Part shown: piece by piece, positions 27,225 to 35,834 of the stretch
Layout of the letters: each line of letters begins with the position of its first letter
How positions within the stretch are numbered: position 1 is the stretch's first letter
From: Roseimicrobium gellanilyticum
Lineage (GTDB): Bacteria > Verrucomicrobiota > Verrucomicrobiia > Verrucomicrobiales > Verrucomicrobiaceae
Length of the DNA: 64,000 nucleotides
Assembly (NCBI RefSeq): GCF_003315205.1
Contig: NZ_QNRR01000002.1
Coordinates: forward strand, 714,881 to 778,880
Direction of reading: 5' to 3'
Notes under the pieces: generated by a model
Told to the model about the DNA's origin: nothing
What the model saw: only the letters and a program-made list of their open reading frames with translations
Database searches by the model: none
Made by a program: the position numbers and the translations under genes

Positions 27225-28073
27225 ATGGCCGGCTTTTTCACCAAACTCGTTCAGCGCTTTACCAAGGCAGAGATTGACTGGGATGATCTCGAAGCGCAAC
27301 TCATCGCGGGTGATTTGGGGGTGAAGCTCTCGATGCAGATCGTGGAAGACCTGCAGGCCCAGGCGCGGAAACTGCATGATGTGGACATCGTCGAAGTGAC
27401 GAAGAAGCACATCCGCGCGCTCCTTCCAGCGTACACCACCCCACTGCCCCCGCTCATCTCCGGCAAACCGAAGGTCGTGCTCGTGGTCGGTGTGAATGGC
27501 ACCGGCAAGACGACCTCTACGGCGAAGCTTGCCAATTTTCTGAAGAAGCGCGGCAACAGCCTTGTGCTCGCTGCGGCCGATACCTTTCGTGCTGCCGCCG
27601 TGGAGCAGCTCGAAGTCTGGTCGAAGCGTGTGGACGTCCCCCTCGTAAAAGGACCACCCAATGCAGACCCTGCTGCCGTCTGCTTCGACGCGTACACCTC
27701 GGCCGCTGCGAGGAGCGCGCAGTTCCTCATTTGCGACACCGCGGGCCGCCTGCACACACGCCACAACCTCATGGAAGAGCTGCGCAAGGTGCAACGCATC
27801 GTGGGCAAGAAGGACCCCACCGCACCTCACGAAGTGCTGCTGGTGGTGGATGCCACCACGGGTGGCAACGCCTTGCAACAAGCACGGGAGTTTCACAAGG
27901 CTGTCCCTCTGACCGGCATCATCGCCACCAAGCTGGATGGCAGTGGCAAGGGTGGGGTGGTGGTGGCCATCCAGCAGGAACTGGGGATCCCCACGCGCTT
28001 TGTAGGTACCGGCGAGCAGGTAGACGACTTCGCGCCGTTCAATGCGGACACCTACCTTGATCAAATGCTCTAG
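27225..28073 (+). CDS. ftsY: Signal recognition particle receptor FtsY
   Basis: A 282-aa SRP-type GTPase with the N domain followed directly by the G domain. P-loop [15 protein letters not shown], the [12 protein letters not shown] insert helix, [16 protein letters not shown] and [12 protein letters not shown] are all present, and the last motif is FtsY-specific. The acidic N-terminal A domain of the E. coli protein is absent, leaving only a short [12 protein letters not shown] start. That is common outside the Proteobacteria. It targets nascent membrane proteins to the translocon. Confidence 0.95.
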   Translation: MAGFFTKLVQRFTKAEIDWDDLEAQLIAGDLGVKLSMQIVEDLQAQARKLHDVDIVEVTKKHIRALLPAYTTPLPPLISGKPKVVLVVGVNGTGKTTSTAKLANFLKKRGNSLVLAAADTFRAAAVEQLEVWSKRVDVPLVKGPPNADPAAVCFDAYTSAAARSAQFLICDTAGRLHTRHNLMEELRKVQRIVGKKDPTAPHEVLLVVDATTGGNALQQAREFHKAVPLTGIIATKLDGSGKGGVVVAIQQELGIPTRFVGTGEQVDDFAPFNADTYLDQML

Positions 28074-28260
28074 ACCGTTCTAGGCGTTCCTTGCTTGGAA
28101 GGATGACGCTGCTTCAACCGTTTGAATATGATGGAATCACCCACGCTTTTCTGCGATCATCCCTGCGGCCTTGCGCACAGGATCGCAAGGAATGCGGTGT
28201 CTGTCTCCCCGTGACACCGTAGTGATCCCAAAGACTGGAACCCTTTTCTGATTATCCCCC

Positions 28261-29400
28261 ATGACTGCCACCGAGAACTCCACCCTTGTGCCGACGGAAC
28301 ACACGGATCCGATTAACGCTGAGATCCTGGCTGTGTCGGAGGACCAGATCAAAGGCTTCCACAAGCATCCTTTCCAGTTCGTGGCGGAGAAGAGCGGTCT
28401 CCCCCTTGAGACGGTGTTGGAACGTGTACGTGCGATGCTGGGTGCTGGCGTCATTCGCCGCGTGCGACAGACGCTGCTTGCAAACAAACTCGCGGATGGC
28501 GGCCTTGTGGCGTGGAAGATGCCTTCGGTCGACAAGCTCGATGCAGCCTTCGACTTCATGTTCAAGGAAGACCCCTTCAGTGGTCACGTGGTGCTGCGCT
28601 CCACGGATCGTGAAGTGAGTGGCTCCGACTTCAAACTCTGGACTACTGTAAAGGTGCCGCAGGGCAAGGAGATCTCTGAGCATTGTGATGCGCTGAAGCG
28701 CCTCGTGGGTGCGGAGGAATACATCATCATGCAGCCCAAGGGCATCTTCGCCCTCGGCGTGGGCCATGTCCGCCGCAAGACCATGGAGATTGGTTCCAAG
28801 GCGGATGAACCTGCCGAGATGATCACTCCGGACATCGTGGACCTGACCCAGGAAGAGTGGGACGTGCTCATTGCGATGAAGCGCGACTTCAAACCGGAGG
28901 AGATCGTTCCCGAAATCTGGGCCGCTCGTGCGAAGGAGGCCGGCGTGTCTCTCGACCGCTTCTGTGAAGTGGCGCGCGGCTTTGAGACGAAGGGCATCCT
29001 CGGCCGCTTCTCGACCTTCCTTGAGCACGTGAAGCCCTCGCAAACGGGCGTGCGCGTGACTCGCTTCAACGCACTCTTCCACTGGCGTGTGGAGGAGGGC
29101 ATGCAGGCCAGGGCCGGCAGCGAAGTCGGGCGTCATGACATCATGACTCACGCCTACTGGCGCGAAGGTGGTCCCCGCTTCGCCAACGCCAACATCATGG
29201 GCGTGGTGCACGGCACCGATAAGCAGCGTGTGCTGGAGCACAAGGCGGCGATTGACCGTCACCTGGAGAGCATCGGCATCCCCGTGCTTTACACGAACGT
29301 CTTCTGGGGCGGCCGCAGCGAGATCAAGCCCAGCGAAATCTCACCCAAGGTCTATGCCGAATGGCACGCGAAGTGGGCCGGGAAGGCGAATGTGATTTGA
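28261..29400 (+). CDS. Lrp/AsnC-fold protein resembling a fused AhbA-AhbB siroheme decarboxylase
   Basis: A 379-aa protein made of two similar halves. Each has an AsnC-type winged-helix start and then a ligand-binding alpha/beta segment. The first half has HPFQFVAEKSGLPLETVLERV and GAGVIRRVRQ, then GSDFKLWTTVKVP. The second has AKEAGVSLDRFCEVARGFETKGILGRF and ANIMGVVHGTDKQ...GIPVLYTNVFWGG. This matches the pattern of the NirDL/AhbAB siroheme decarboxylases of the alternative heme pathway, which normally act as pairs of separate subunits. An alternative reading is a DNA-binding AsnC-type regulator. No other heme gene is near. It stands 187 bases after ftsY and ends in a terminator. Confidence 0.6.
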   Translation: MTATENSTLVPTEHTDPINAEILAVSEDQIKGFHKHPFQFVAEKSGLPLETVLERVRAMLGAGVIRRVRQTLLANKLADGGLVAWKMPSVDKLDAAFDFMFKEDPFSGHVVLRSTDREVSGSDFKLWTTVKVPQGKEISEHCDALKRLVGAEEYIIMQPKGIFALGVGHVRRKTMEIGSKADEPAEMITPDIVDLTQEEWDVLIAMKRDFKPEEIVPEIWAARAKEAGVSLDRFCEVARGFETKGILGRFSTFLEHVKPSQTGVRVTRFNALFHWRVEEGMQARAGSEVGRHDIMTHAYWREGGPRFANANIMGVVHGTDKQRVLEHKAAIDRHLESIGIPVLYTNVFWGGRSEIKPSEISPKVYAEWHAKWAGKANVI

Positions 29401-29433
29401 GCTGCTGAACGAAGCATTCACCTTTTCAAGGAG

Positions 29434-29457
29434 CGGGGGCATTCTTGCCCCCGTTTT
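29434..29457 (+). terminator. Rho-independent terminator after the AhbAB-like gene
   Basis: CGGGGGC (29434-29440) pairs with GCCCCCG (29447-29453) around a 6-base loop, followed by TTTT. It lies 34 bases after the stop codon. Confidence 0.85.
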
Positions 29458-29702
29458 GCGTTGGGGTGGCTTTCGAAACCGAAGCACTCAGGGTTTTTGC
29501 AGAATACGTACGGGGGGTCTGTTCCGCACGCTGTTGCGAGCCGAATGGGAAAGAGTGTTCTCCACTCCTTCACACGTGAGCAGCCTCCTGTGAATAGGGG
29601 CGATGCCTTGGAAAACACAAGGCGCCCTGAGGGTGGCCGGGGTCCGAGCACTGCTCGGTTGGCCATGATCTCAAGGCGCCTCTCGGGGGTGATTTGCGGA
29701 AC
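29458..29702. other. Intergenic stretch without a gene
   Basis: Between the terminator of the plus-strand gene and the stop of the convergent zinc metallopeptidase gene I see no credible coding frame. The only structure is CCGAGCA/TGCTCGG (29644-29650 and 29652-29658) and two GGCGCC palindromes; no T-run follows them. Confidence 0.5.
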
Positions 29703-30398
29703 TTATTCGTTGCTGCTGCTGCGTCCGCCGAGGATCAGCGGCAGCAGGTGCCAGAGCAGGTAGGCGAGCGACGTGATGAAGGCGGCAACGTAGGTCCAGG
29801 CCGCGGCTCTGAGCACGCTGCTCACAGCGCTGGCCTCCTCCTGCGAGCGCACGATGCCAAGGTCATTCAGCACGAGTTTCGCACGGCGGGTGGCGTCGAA
29901 TTCCACCGGGAGGGTCACCAGGTTGAAGAGCATGATCACGCCCCAGGCCACGGCCATGATCATGAGACCGGTGTAGGGGGCGATGATGTTGGTGAACATG
30001 CCCAGCAGCGGCAGCCACATCACAATCTGGCTGGCGAATGTGGTTGCACCCACGGCGGCCATTCGCCAGTGCAGGGGAGCATAGGCCACCTTGTGCTGGA
30101 TGGCGTGGCCGGCTTCGTGCGCAGCCACACCCACGGCGGAGGCTGAGCGGCCATGGTAGTTGTCCGTGCTCAGCACAAGACGCTTGTGCATGGGATCGTA
30201 GTGGTCGCCGAGCATTTCCTGATGTTCATAGATCTGCACATCATGAATGCCTGCACGCTCCAGAATGAGCGCGGCAGCCTGGGCGCCCGTCATGCCATTG
30301 GCCACCGGGGTCTGCAGGTGCTTGCGATACACGCTTTTGACACGCCAGGACGCCCATAGGGACAGGGCCAGGGTGCCGAAGAAGAGAAGCCAAATCAT
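29703..30398 (-). CDS. Membrane zinc metallopeptidase (YugP-like)
   Basis: A 231-aa integral membrane peptidase. It begins with a membrane helix (MIWLLFFGTLALSLWASW), followed by a conserved substrate-side region (GAQAAALILERAGIHDVQI...GDHYDPMHKRLVLS). Zinc-binding HEAGH lies in GVAAHEAGHAIQHK. Three further hydrophobic segments follow toward the C-terminus. These features define the neutral zinc metallopeptidase YugP family. The target is unknown. It is divergent from the NhaR-type regulator gene across a 154-base gap. Confidence 0.88.
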   Translation of the reverse strand: MIWLLFFGTLALSLWASWRVKSVYRKHLQTPVANGMTGAQAAALILERAGIHDVQIYEHQEMLGDHYDPMHKRLVLSTDNYHGRSASAVGVAAHEAGHAIQHKVAYAPLHWRMAAVGATTFASQIVMWLPLLGMFTNIIAPYTGLMIMAVAWGVIMLFNLVTLPVEFDATRRAKLVLNDLGIVRSQEEASAVSSVLRAAAWTYVAAFITSLAYLLWHLLPLILGGRSSSNE

Positions 30399-30516
30399 AG
30401 GAGTTCGGGGTAAAAGGTTGAGAGTGTCTATCTATAGGTACGCCCTTTTCGGAAGCGGCGGACGTGAAGATTAGTGCCATCATCCTGTGGAATGTTGATG
30501 AAGAAAATTCTATGCA

Positions 30517-30539
30517 ATTCTTAGGTTTTAACTAAGAAT
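30517..30539. promoter_or_regulatory. Perfect 8-bp inverted repeat upstream of the NhaR-type gene
   Basis: ATTCTTAG (30517-30524) and CTAAGAAT (30532-30539) form a perfect dyad with a 7-base centre, ending 13 bases before the chosen ATG. In an AT-rich patch between divergent genes this is a candidate operator for autoregulation by the LysR-type protein. The spacing is not the standard T-N11-A box, so the assignment is tentative. Confidence 0.45.
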
Positions 30540-30552
30540 CGTGACCGAACCC

Positions 30553-31452
30553 ATGGAATGGCTGAACTATCATCACCTGCGCTACTTCTGGAGCGTGGCC
30601 CGGGAGGGGAGCATGCGGGTGGCTGCGGAGAAGCTTGGCGTGTCCCAGCCCTCCATCAGTGCGCAGATCCATCTGCTGGAGGAATCGTTGGGCGCAGAAC
30701 TCTTTCGGAAGAAGGGGCGTTCCCTCATTCTTACGGACACCGGGCGGGTGGTGTACAACTACGCTGAGGAGATCTTTGCCCTTGGTCGCGATCTATTGGG
30801 AGCCGTAAGGCACGGGCCAGTCAGCCGATTGGCTCCATTTCACGTGGGGCTCACGGACACGCTTCCCAAACTGGCCGCCGCGGAGATCCTGCGGCCGGTT
30901 TTCAAGCTGTCGCAGCCCGTTCGCGCGGTGTGTCATGAGGATGACATCGAGGATCTGCTGCCGTTGCTGGCCACGCACCGGCTGGACATCATCCTGGCGG
31001 ATGAGCCCGCGCCGAGCAGCGCGAAATTCAAAACCTTCAATCATTCCCTGGGCACCTGCGGAGTGACTTTGTGCGCGCCACCGAAGGTCGCTGCGAGACT
31101 GCGTCAGGAGTTTCCGAAGTCTCTGGATCGCGCACCTGCGCTTCTGCCTGCGGAACACTCGCCTCTGCGTCGCATCCTGGATCCGTGGTTCGACGAGCAT
31201 CAGGTACGCCCGGAGGTGATCGCCGAGTTCGACGATCCGGCACTCATGCAGGTGTTCGCGCTGGATACGCCGGGATTTTTTCCACTGCATGCGGTCGCCG
31301 TAGAAGAGGCCGTGAAGCGCTATGGTTTCCGTGCCATAGCCACGCTGGAAGGCGTGCGCAGTGAGTTTTTCGCAATAACCGCGGAGCGGAAGCTCAAACA
31401 TCCGGCCACGGTGGCCGTGACCCAAAATGCGCAGGAACGTCTGCTTGGTTGA
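30553..31452 (+). CDS. LysR-family regulator, NhaR type
   Basis: A 299-aa LysR-type transcription factor. The N-terminus MEWLNYHHLRYFWSVAREGS aligns with E. coli NhaR (NYNHLYYFW) as I remember it, which favours ATG 30553 over an in-frame GTG at 30541. The winged helix-turn-helix covers residues 1-65 (AAEKLGVSQPSISAQIHLLEE). The effector domain keeps NhaR features such as LATHRLDIILADEP and AEFDDPALMQVFA. NhaR relatives respond to Na+ or stress, but no antiporter gene is nearby. It is divergent from the zinc metallopeptidase and 45 bases upstream of hpf. Confidence 0.88.
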   Translation: MEWLNYHHLRYFWSVAREGSMRVAAEKLGVSQPSISAQIHLLEESLGAELFRKKGRSLILTDTGRVVYNYAEEIFALGRDLLGAVRHGPVSRLAPFHVGLTDTLPKLAAAEILRPVFKLSQPVRAVCHEDDIEDLLPLLATHRLDIILADEPAPSSAKFKTFNHSLGTCGVTLCAPPKVAARLRQEFPKSLDRAPALLPAEHSPLRRILDPWFDEHQVRPEVIAEFDDPALMQVFALDTPGFFPLHAVAVEEAVKRYGFRAIATLEGVRSEFFAITAERKLKHPATVAVTQNAQERLLG

Positions 31453-31497
31453 CGCCTTTGACGCGATTCTTTATTAAACACACAACGCTTCACTCAC

Positions 31498-31851
31498 ATG
31501 CAACTCCATCTCAGTCCCCGCAACCTCCGCCTCACCGCCGCCATCCACCAGTACGCCGCAGAAAAGATTCTGCATCTGGAAGACCTTGCCGAAGAAATCA
31601 TGGCCGCACACGTGGTGCTCATCAATGACGAGGCAGCTCGTGCGCAGAAGAAATTCACGGTGAAGGCTCACCTTGCCGTACCCGGACCCGACATTCACGC
31701 CCAGGAATCCGGCGAGGATCTCTATGCCGCACTGGACAAGGTGGCGGCACGCCTGGCACGCCAGCTCCGCAAGCGCCACACCGCGCTGATCGACAAGAAG
31801 CGCCAGAAGAAGCAGCGCGCCAAAGAGGCGACAAAGCGTCGCGGCGCGTAA
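31498..31851 (+). CDS. hpf: Short-type ribosome hibernation promoting factor
   Basis: A 117-aa protein of the RaiA/HPF family: beta-alpha-beta-beta-beta-alpha order with MQLHLSPRNLRLTAAIHQYA, an EEIMAAHVVLIND strand pair, HAQESGEDLYAALDKVAARLARQLRK and a very basic tail (KKRQKKQRAKEATKRR). It binds the 30S decoding region in stationary phase. Only the N-terminal domain is present, so it is a short form rather than the dimerising long form. It may be read through from the upstream regulator gene. Confidence 0.85.
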   Translation: MQLHLSPRNLRLTAAIHQYAAEKILHLEDLAEEIMAAHVVLINDEAARAQKKFTVKAHLAVPGPDIHAQESGEDLYAALDKVAARLARQLRKRHTALIDKKRQKKQRAKEATKRRGA

Positions 31852-31905
31852 CTCAGTGATGCATTTCGCGCAAGGTTGAAAGGTGAGGCGCGTTGAAAGT
31901 GGCGC

Positions 31906-33195
31906 ATGCGTGCTCTTTCATTCCTCACCCTCGTCTTCACGACCTGCCTGAGTCTAAACACCTCTCTTCGTGCGGAGGCCCCGCCGAACGTGGTCCTGAT
32001 CATTTCGGATGACCACCATTGGGGCGACTACAGCTTCATGGGGCATCCGGAGGTGAAAACTCCGCATCTCGACAAGCTTGCCTCACAGAGCCTGCTGTTC
32101 ACCCGCGGCTACGTACCTTCCAGCCTTTGCTGCCCCTCCCTGGCCACCATCATCTCCGGGCAGTACCCGCATCAGAATTACATCACCAGCAACGATCCTC
32201 CCGGTTCCTCGGCTGGCAAACTGAAGCAAAACGATCCAGCCTTCCTGGAGGGACGCGAGAAGTTCAACAAGCACATGGACCAGCTCAACACCCTGCCACG
32301 GGTGCTGGGTAAGCAGGGTTACGTCAGCTTCCAGACAGGGAAGTGGTGGCAGGGCGACTTCACGCGCGGCGGCTTCACTCACGGCATGACCAAGGGCAGC
32401 CGCCATGGAGACGATGGGCTGAAGATCGGTCGCGAGACCATGCAGCCCATGTATGACTTCATGAAGATGGCGCAGGGGGAGAAGAAGCCCTTCTTCCTCT
32501 GGTATGCCCCCTTCCTCCCGCACACACCGCACAACCCACCGGACCGTCTCCTCGCGAAGTACAAGGACAAGACGCCATCCCTCACCGTGGCGAAATACTG
32601 GGCCATGGTCGAGTGGCTCGATGAAACCTGCGGCGACCTGATGAAGTACCTCGATGACAACGGTCTCGCGGAGAACACCATCGTGGTCTACGTGACTGAC
32701 AACGGCTGGATCCAGGATCCCGAAAAGCCGAAGTATGCACCACGCTCCAAGCAGAGCCAGTACGATGGCGGCTTGCGCACGCCTATCATGGTGCGCTGGC
32801 CGGGTAAGGTGAAGCCAGGCAAGACAGAGGCTCTTGCCAGCAGCATTGATATTGCGCCAACGGTGCTCCGGGCCATCGGCAGCGAGCCTCCCAAGGAAAT
32901 GACCGGCCTCAACCTGCTGGATACTGCTGCCGTAGACGCACGCAAAACCATCTACGGAGAGATCTTCACCCACGACTCACAGAACATCGATGTCCCGGGT
33001 GCGAGTCTCCGCTGGCGCTGGATGATCGACGGAGATTTCAAGATCATCGTCCCTGATTCGAAGAACGAGCCAGATGCCAAAGTGGAGCTCTACAAGATTA
33101 CGTCGGACATCAACGAGCAGAGGGATCTCTCACTGACACAAACGGAGCGAGTGAAAGAGCTCACAGCAAAGCTGGATGCGTGGTGGAAGCCGTAG
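31906..33195 (+). CDS. Secreted sulfatase-family hydrolase with altered modification motif
   Basis: A 429-aa protein with a signal peptide (MRALSFLTLVFTTCLSL, mature start near AEAPPNVV). The sulfatase/alkaline phosphatase fold is clear: NVVLIISDDHHWGDY with metal-binding Asp pair, TPHLDKLASQS, GKWWQGDF, and VYVTDNG. The usual formylglycine motif C-x-P-S-R reads C-C-P-S-L here (Cys75-Leu79), so the Arg needed by the modifying enzyme is replaced. It may act as an unmodified hydrolase of the same fold, or not at all. Paralogue at 35835 has the normal motif. It ends in a shared hairpin terminator. Confidence 0.85.
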   Translation: MRALSFLTLVFTTCLSLNTSLRAEAPPNVVLIISDDHHWGDYSFMGHPEVKTPHLDKLASQSLLFTRGYVPSSLCCPSLATIISGQYPHQNYITSNDPPGSSAGKLKQNDPAFLEGREKFNKHMDQLNTLPRVLGKQGYVSFQTGKWWQGDFTRGGFTHGMTKGSRHGDDGLKIGRETMQPMYDFMKMAQGEKKPFFLWYAPFLPHTPHNPPDRLLAKYKDKTPSLTVAKYWAMVEWLDETCGDLMKYLDDNGLAENTIVVYVTDNGWIQDPEKPKYAPRSKQSQYDGGLRTPIMVRWPGKVKPGKTEALASSIDIAPTVLRAIGSEPPKEMTGLNLLDTAAVDARKTIYGEIFTHDSQNIDVPGASLRWRWMIDGDFKIIVPDSKNEPDAKVELYKITSDINEQRDLSLTQTERVKELTAKLDAWWKP

Positions 33196-33201
33196 GGAGA
33201 T

Positions 33202-33257
33202 TTCAGTAATCAGTAGGTCAGTAATCAGTGTTCAGATCTGTTTACTGACTTACTGAA
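33202..33257. terminator. Nested inverted repeat between convergent genes
   Basis: TTCAGTA (33202-33208) and GTCAGTAA (33217-33224) pair with TACTGAA (33251-33257) and TTACTGAC (33242-33249). The long imperfect hairpin sits between the sulfatase and thioesterase stops and could terminate both transcripts. The left arm also contains a direct repeat, CAGTAATCAGT. Confidence 0.5.
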
Positions 33258-33276
33258 TACTCTGCCCACCACCCTT

Positions 33277-33627
33277 CTAGAGCGCGACTTTTCTACCACT
33301 CTCATCCACTCGCACCTGCGTCACGGTAGTGCTGAAGACCAGCTCCGCCGTGCCGGTTTGCAGCGACTCCGCGTACACCTGCACGAGATAGCTCACGGAA
33401 GTGGTGCCCGTGCGTGACTTGGTGGCATCGAATCGCAGCACGGTGCCGCTGTGCACGCTCTTGCGGAAGATGACCTCATCCATCGCCACGGTCACGAGGC
33501 GGCAACCGGGGTGCTCGTGGCTGGCGGCGATCCAGGCAATCTCATCCACCCACTGCAGGAGATGTCCACCGAACAGAAAGCCGTAGTGATTGAGATGCTC
33601 CGGCAGTACGAGGCGACGGTTTTCCAT
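33277..33627 (-). CDS. Acyl-CoA thioesterase (hotdog fold, YciA-like)
   Basis: A 116-aa single hotdog domain. The segment LNHYGFLFGGHLLQWVDEIAWIAASHE is the central helix with the catalytic Asp, as in YciA/BFIT-type acyl-CoA hydrolases; VTVAMDEVIFRKSVHSG and the SYLVQVYAE strand follow. It would hydrolyse acyl-CoA to free acid and CoA in the cytoplasm. Chain preference cannot be predicted. It is monocistronic. Confidence 0.88.
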   Translation of the reverse strand: MENRRLVLPEHLNHYGFLFGGHLLQWVDEIAWIAASHEHPGCRLVTVAMDEVIFRKSVHSGTVLRFDATKSRTGTTSVSYLVQVYAESLQTGTAELVFSTTVTQVRVDESGRKVAL

Positions 33628-33764
33628 GGAAGCATTCTGTGCCTTGGGGAGGGGGGCGCAAGGTGATTTGCGGGAGGGGTTGGTCTATGATTCAATCCAC
33701 CTGTGCAGGAAGCTGGATTGAAGAACCCTGTTGCTTCGCTCCTGCTCCCGCTCACTCTGTCCGC

Positions 33765-34367
33765 ATGCCAGATGGATTGACCTATCATGAACTTCAGGGA
33801 CCTGCGCTAGAACCGTGGCTGGATCAGCTCGGACAGCTGCGCATTGCCGTGTTCCGCGAGTATCCGTATCTCTATGATGGTTCGCTGGAATACGAACGCG
33901 ATTATTTGCGCACATACTCCGGGGCGCCGGACAGCCTTGTGGTGTTGGTGACCAATACCAGCGGTGAAGTCGTGGGTGCCACCACCTGCATCCCCCTGAA
34001 AAACGAGGGGCCTGAATTCCAGGAGCCCTTTCTCAAACACGGCTTCCATGTTGATGAAGTCTGCTACTTCGGGGAATCCATTTTGCTGCCGGAGTTGCGT
34101 GGCCAGGGGGTGGGGAAGGAATTCTTCCGCCGGCGCGAAGCTCACGCTGCCCGGCTCGGCTCGCGATGGACCAGCTTCTGTGCCGTGGATCGCGATCCTG
34201 CGGATCCCCGCCGACCCGAGGGCTATCGTCCGCTGGATTCCTTCTGGCAGGCCCAAGGCTACGCGAAGCGACCCGGCATGCAGGCGACCTTCGTATGGAA
34301 AGAGATCGGCGAAGAGGCTGAATCTCCCAAGACACTTACTTTCTGGCTCAAGAAATGGACACGCTGA
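33765..34367 (+). CDS. GNAT-family N-acetyltransferase
   Basis: Product of 200 aa from the ATG at 33765 (MPDGLTYHELQG); the frame is open further upstream but without family-like sequence. The acetyl-CoA site is ESILLPELRGQGVGKEFFRRREAHA (RGQGVG), preceded by the LVVLVTNTSGEVVGATT strand. The substrate is unknown. The gene overlaps the next gene, a carbon-nitrogen hydrolase, by 13 bases. In several bacteria these two domains are fused in one protein, so the pair likely forms a functional unit. Confidence 0.85.
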   Translation: MPDGLTYHELQGPALEPWLDQLGQLRIAVFREYPYLYDGSLEYERDYLRTYSGAPDSLVVLVTNTSGEVVGATTCIPLKNEGPEFQEPFLKHGFHVDEVCYFGESILLPELRGQGVGKEFFRRREAHAARLGSRWTSFCAVDRDPADPRRPEGYRPLDSFWQAQGYAKRPGMQATFVWKEIGEEAESPKTLTFWLKKWTR

Positions 34368-35215
34368 ACATTGACCTCTGGACCTGTGACGTGGGCGTTG
34401 CGGCATCCTCACCCCAGGCTTTTGCGGACTTGCTGAAGGAGCGGGTGCTGGAGAGCTGGAACAAAGGAGCTGATGTCGCAGTGCTGCCGGAGTATTCCTG
34501 GATGGGCTTGGAACGCTTTGTCACCGGTGAAGACAAACTCGGCGGTGTGGCGGATCTCTTCTGGGGTGATATCTGGCCGGAACTCAAAACGCAAGTCGCG
34601 CGCAAAGACAGGGCGGTGGTGATGGGCACGGTCCCATTTAAGACATCGGCTGGGACTCTGCGAAATCGTGCGCCCATTCTCTGTGGTGAGAAGGAACTGC
34701 ATCAAGACAAGCTCTGCCTGACTCCGTGGGAGAGAGTTTTTGAAGGGGGCGAGGCGCTCTACGTCTGGACGCTTCACGGGGTGAAGTTTGCCGTGGTCAT
34801 CTGCCTGGACATCGAGGTGCCGGAGATCTCGGTCGCCCTGAGGGGCAGGGGAGTGGACTGCGTGCTGGTGCCCAGCGCCACGGAGAGCATTCTTGGTGTC
34901 GAGCGGGTGGGACGCTGCGCCTCGGGGCGTGCCGTGGAGCTATGCGCCTTCGTAGGTGTATCACAACTGGTGGGCAAGGCCGAGTCTGAACTGGTCGATG
35001 AAAACGTGGGCAAGCTGGCCTGGCATGCACCGTCCCAATCTGCCTTCAAGCACGCATCACGGGAGACGATGAGTCCGGCTTTGCTGGAAGAGGGCTTTCA
35101 CCGTCTGCGCGGTGCGCTTCAGGTGAAATCCTTGCGTCGGGCTCGAAAGATGGTGGTGGAAACCAATCCTGCACACTTGACGCCGGGAGCAATTCTCGTG
35201 CAGGATGACGGCTGA
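34355..35215 (+). CDS. Carbon-nitrogen hydrolase (nitrilase superfamily)
   Basis: A 286-aa amidase of the nitrilase superfamily. The catalytic triad is visible: Glu46 in VLPEYSW, Lys119 in HQDKLCLTPWER, and Cys150 in VVICLDIEVPE. It lacks signal and membrane segments. The reaction is hydrolysis of an amide or nitrile; the substrate is unknown. Its start codon lies inside the GNAT gene (13-base overlap), so translation is coupled. The partner is known as a fusion elsewhere, where the combined protein is annotated only as GNAT/carbon-nitrogen hydrolase. Confidence 0.88.
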   Translation: MDTLNIDLWTCDVGVAASSPQAFADLLKERVLESWNKGADVAVLPEYSWMGLERFVTGEDKLGGVADLFWGDIWPELKTQVARKDRAVVMGTVPFKTSAGTLRNRAPILCGEKELHQDKLCLTPWERVFEGGEALYVWTLHGVKFAVVICLDIEVPEISVALRGRGVDCVLVPSATESILGVERVGRCASGRAVELCAFVGVSQLVGKAESELVDENVGKLAWHAPSQSAFKHASRETMSPALLEEGFHRLRGALQVKSLRRARKMVVETNPAHLTPGAILVQDDG

Positions 35216-35284
35216 TTAGGCATTCTGTGTGCTCACATCATTCAAGGTGCTGTGCCTGGCTAAACCTCAACCAAGGACGGACTC

Positions 35285-35767
35285 ATGAAAAACCTGCTGA
35301 ATGAATTCAAGACCTTTGCCCTCAAGGGGAATGTAGTCGACCTCGCGGTCGGTGTGATTATTGGCGCTGCGTTTGGGAAGATCGTGTCCTCGATCGTGGA
35401 GGACCTCATCATGCCGGTGATCGGCGCGATCTGGAAGGCCGACTTCACGAACCTGTATGTCGGGTTGAGCGCCGAGGTGCACAAGGCGGTGGAGGCTGCG
35501 GAGAAGGCCGGCGCCCCCCTGTCCCTGGCTGATGCAAAAAAATTCGGTCCAGTATTCGCCTACGGTAGTTTCATCACCATCCTGATCAACTTTGCCATCA
35601 TCGCCTTCTGCGTGTTCATGCTGGTGAAGTTCATCAACAAGCTCGCCAGAAAGAAAGCCGAGGAGCCGGCGCCTGCAGCCCCTGCGGAAGACGTCAAATT
35701 GCTTGCGGAAATCCGTGACTTGCTGAAGGCTCAGCAGAGTAGCGCAGGGAAGGCGGGCCCGCTGTAG
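35285..35767 (+). CDS. mscL: Large-conductance mechanosensitive channel MscL
   Basis: A 160-aa protein. The conserved N-terminal amphipathic helix and first membrane span read [44 protein letters not shown]; the second span is [30 protein letters not shown]-terminal helix ([17 protein letters not shown]) follows a charged linker. The periplasmic loop is somewhat long. It forms a pentameric safety valve in the inner membrane against hypo-osmotic shock. It is a single gene. Confidence 0.95.
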   Translation: MKNLLNEFKTFALKGNVVDLAVGVIIGAAFGKIVSSIVEDLIMPVIGAIWKADFTNLYVGLSAEVHKAVEAAEKAGAPLSLADAKKFGPVFAYGSFITILINFAIIAFCVFMLVKFINKLARKKAEEPAPAAPAEDVKLLAEIRDLLKAQQSSAGKAGPL

Positions 35768-35834
35768 TCGCAGAACCCGCTCCAAGGTCACATTTTCCAG
35801 ATAGGACAGGGTCATTCGGGCGTTTCCGCCTGTC

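Noticed and set aside
33202-33257. CRISPR-like direct repeats (CAGTAATCAGT twice)
   Set aside because: Only two short copies, no spacers and better explained as a hairpin terminator arm.
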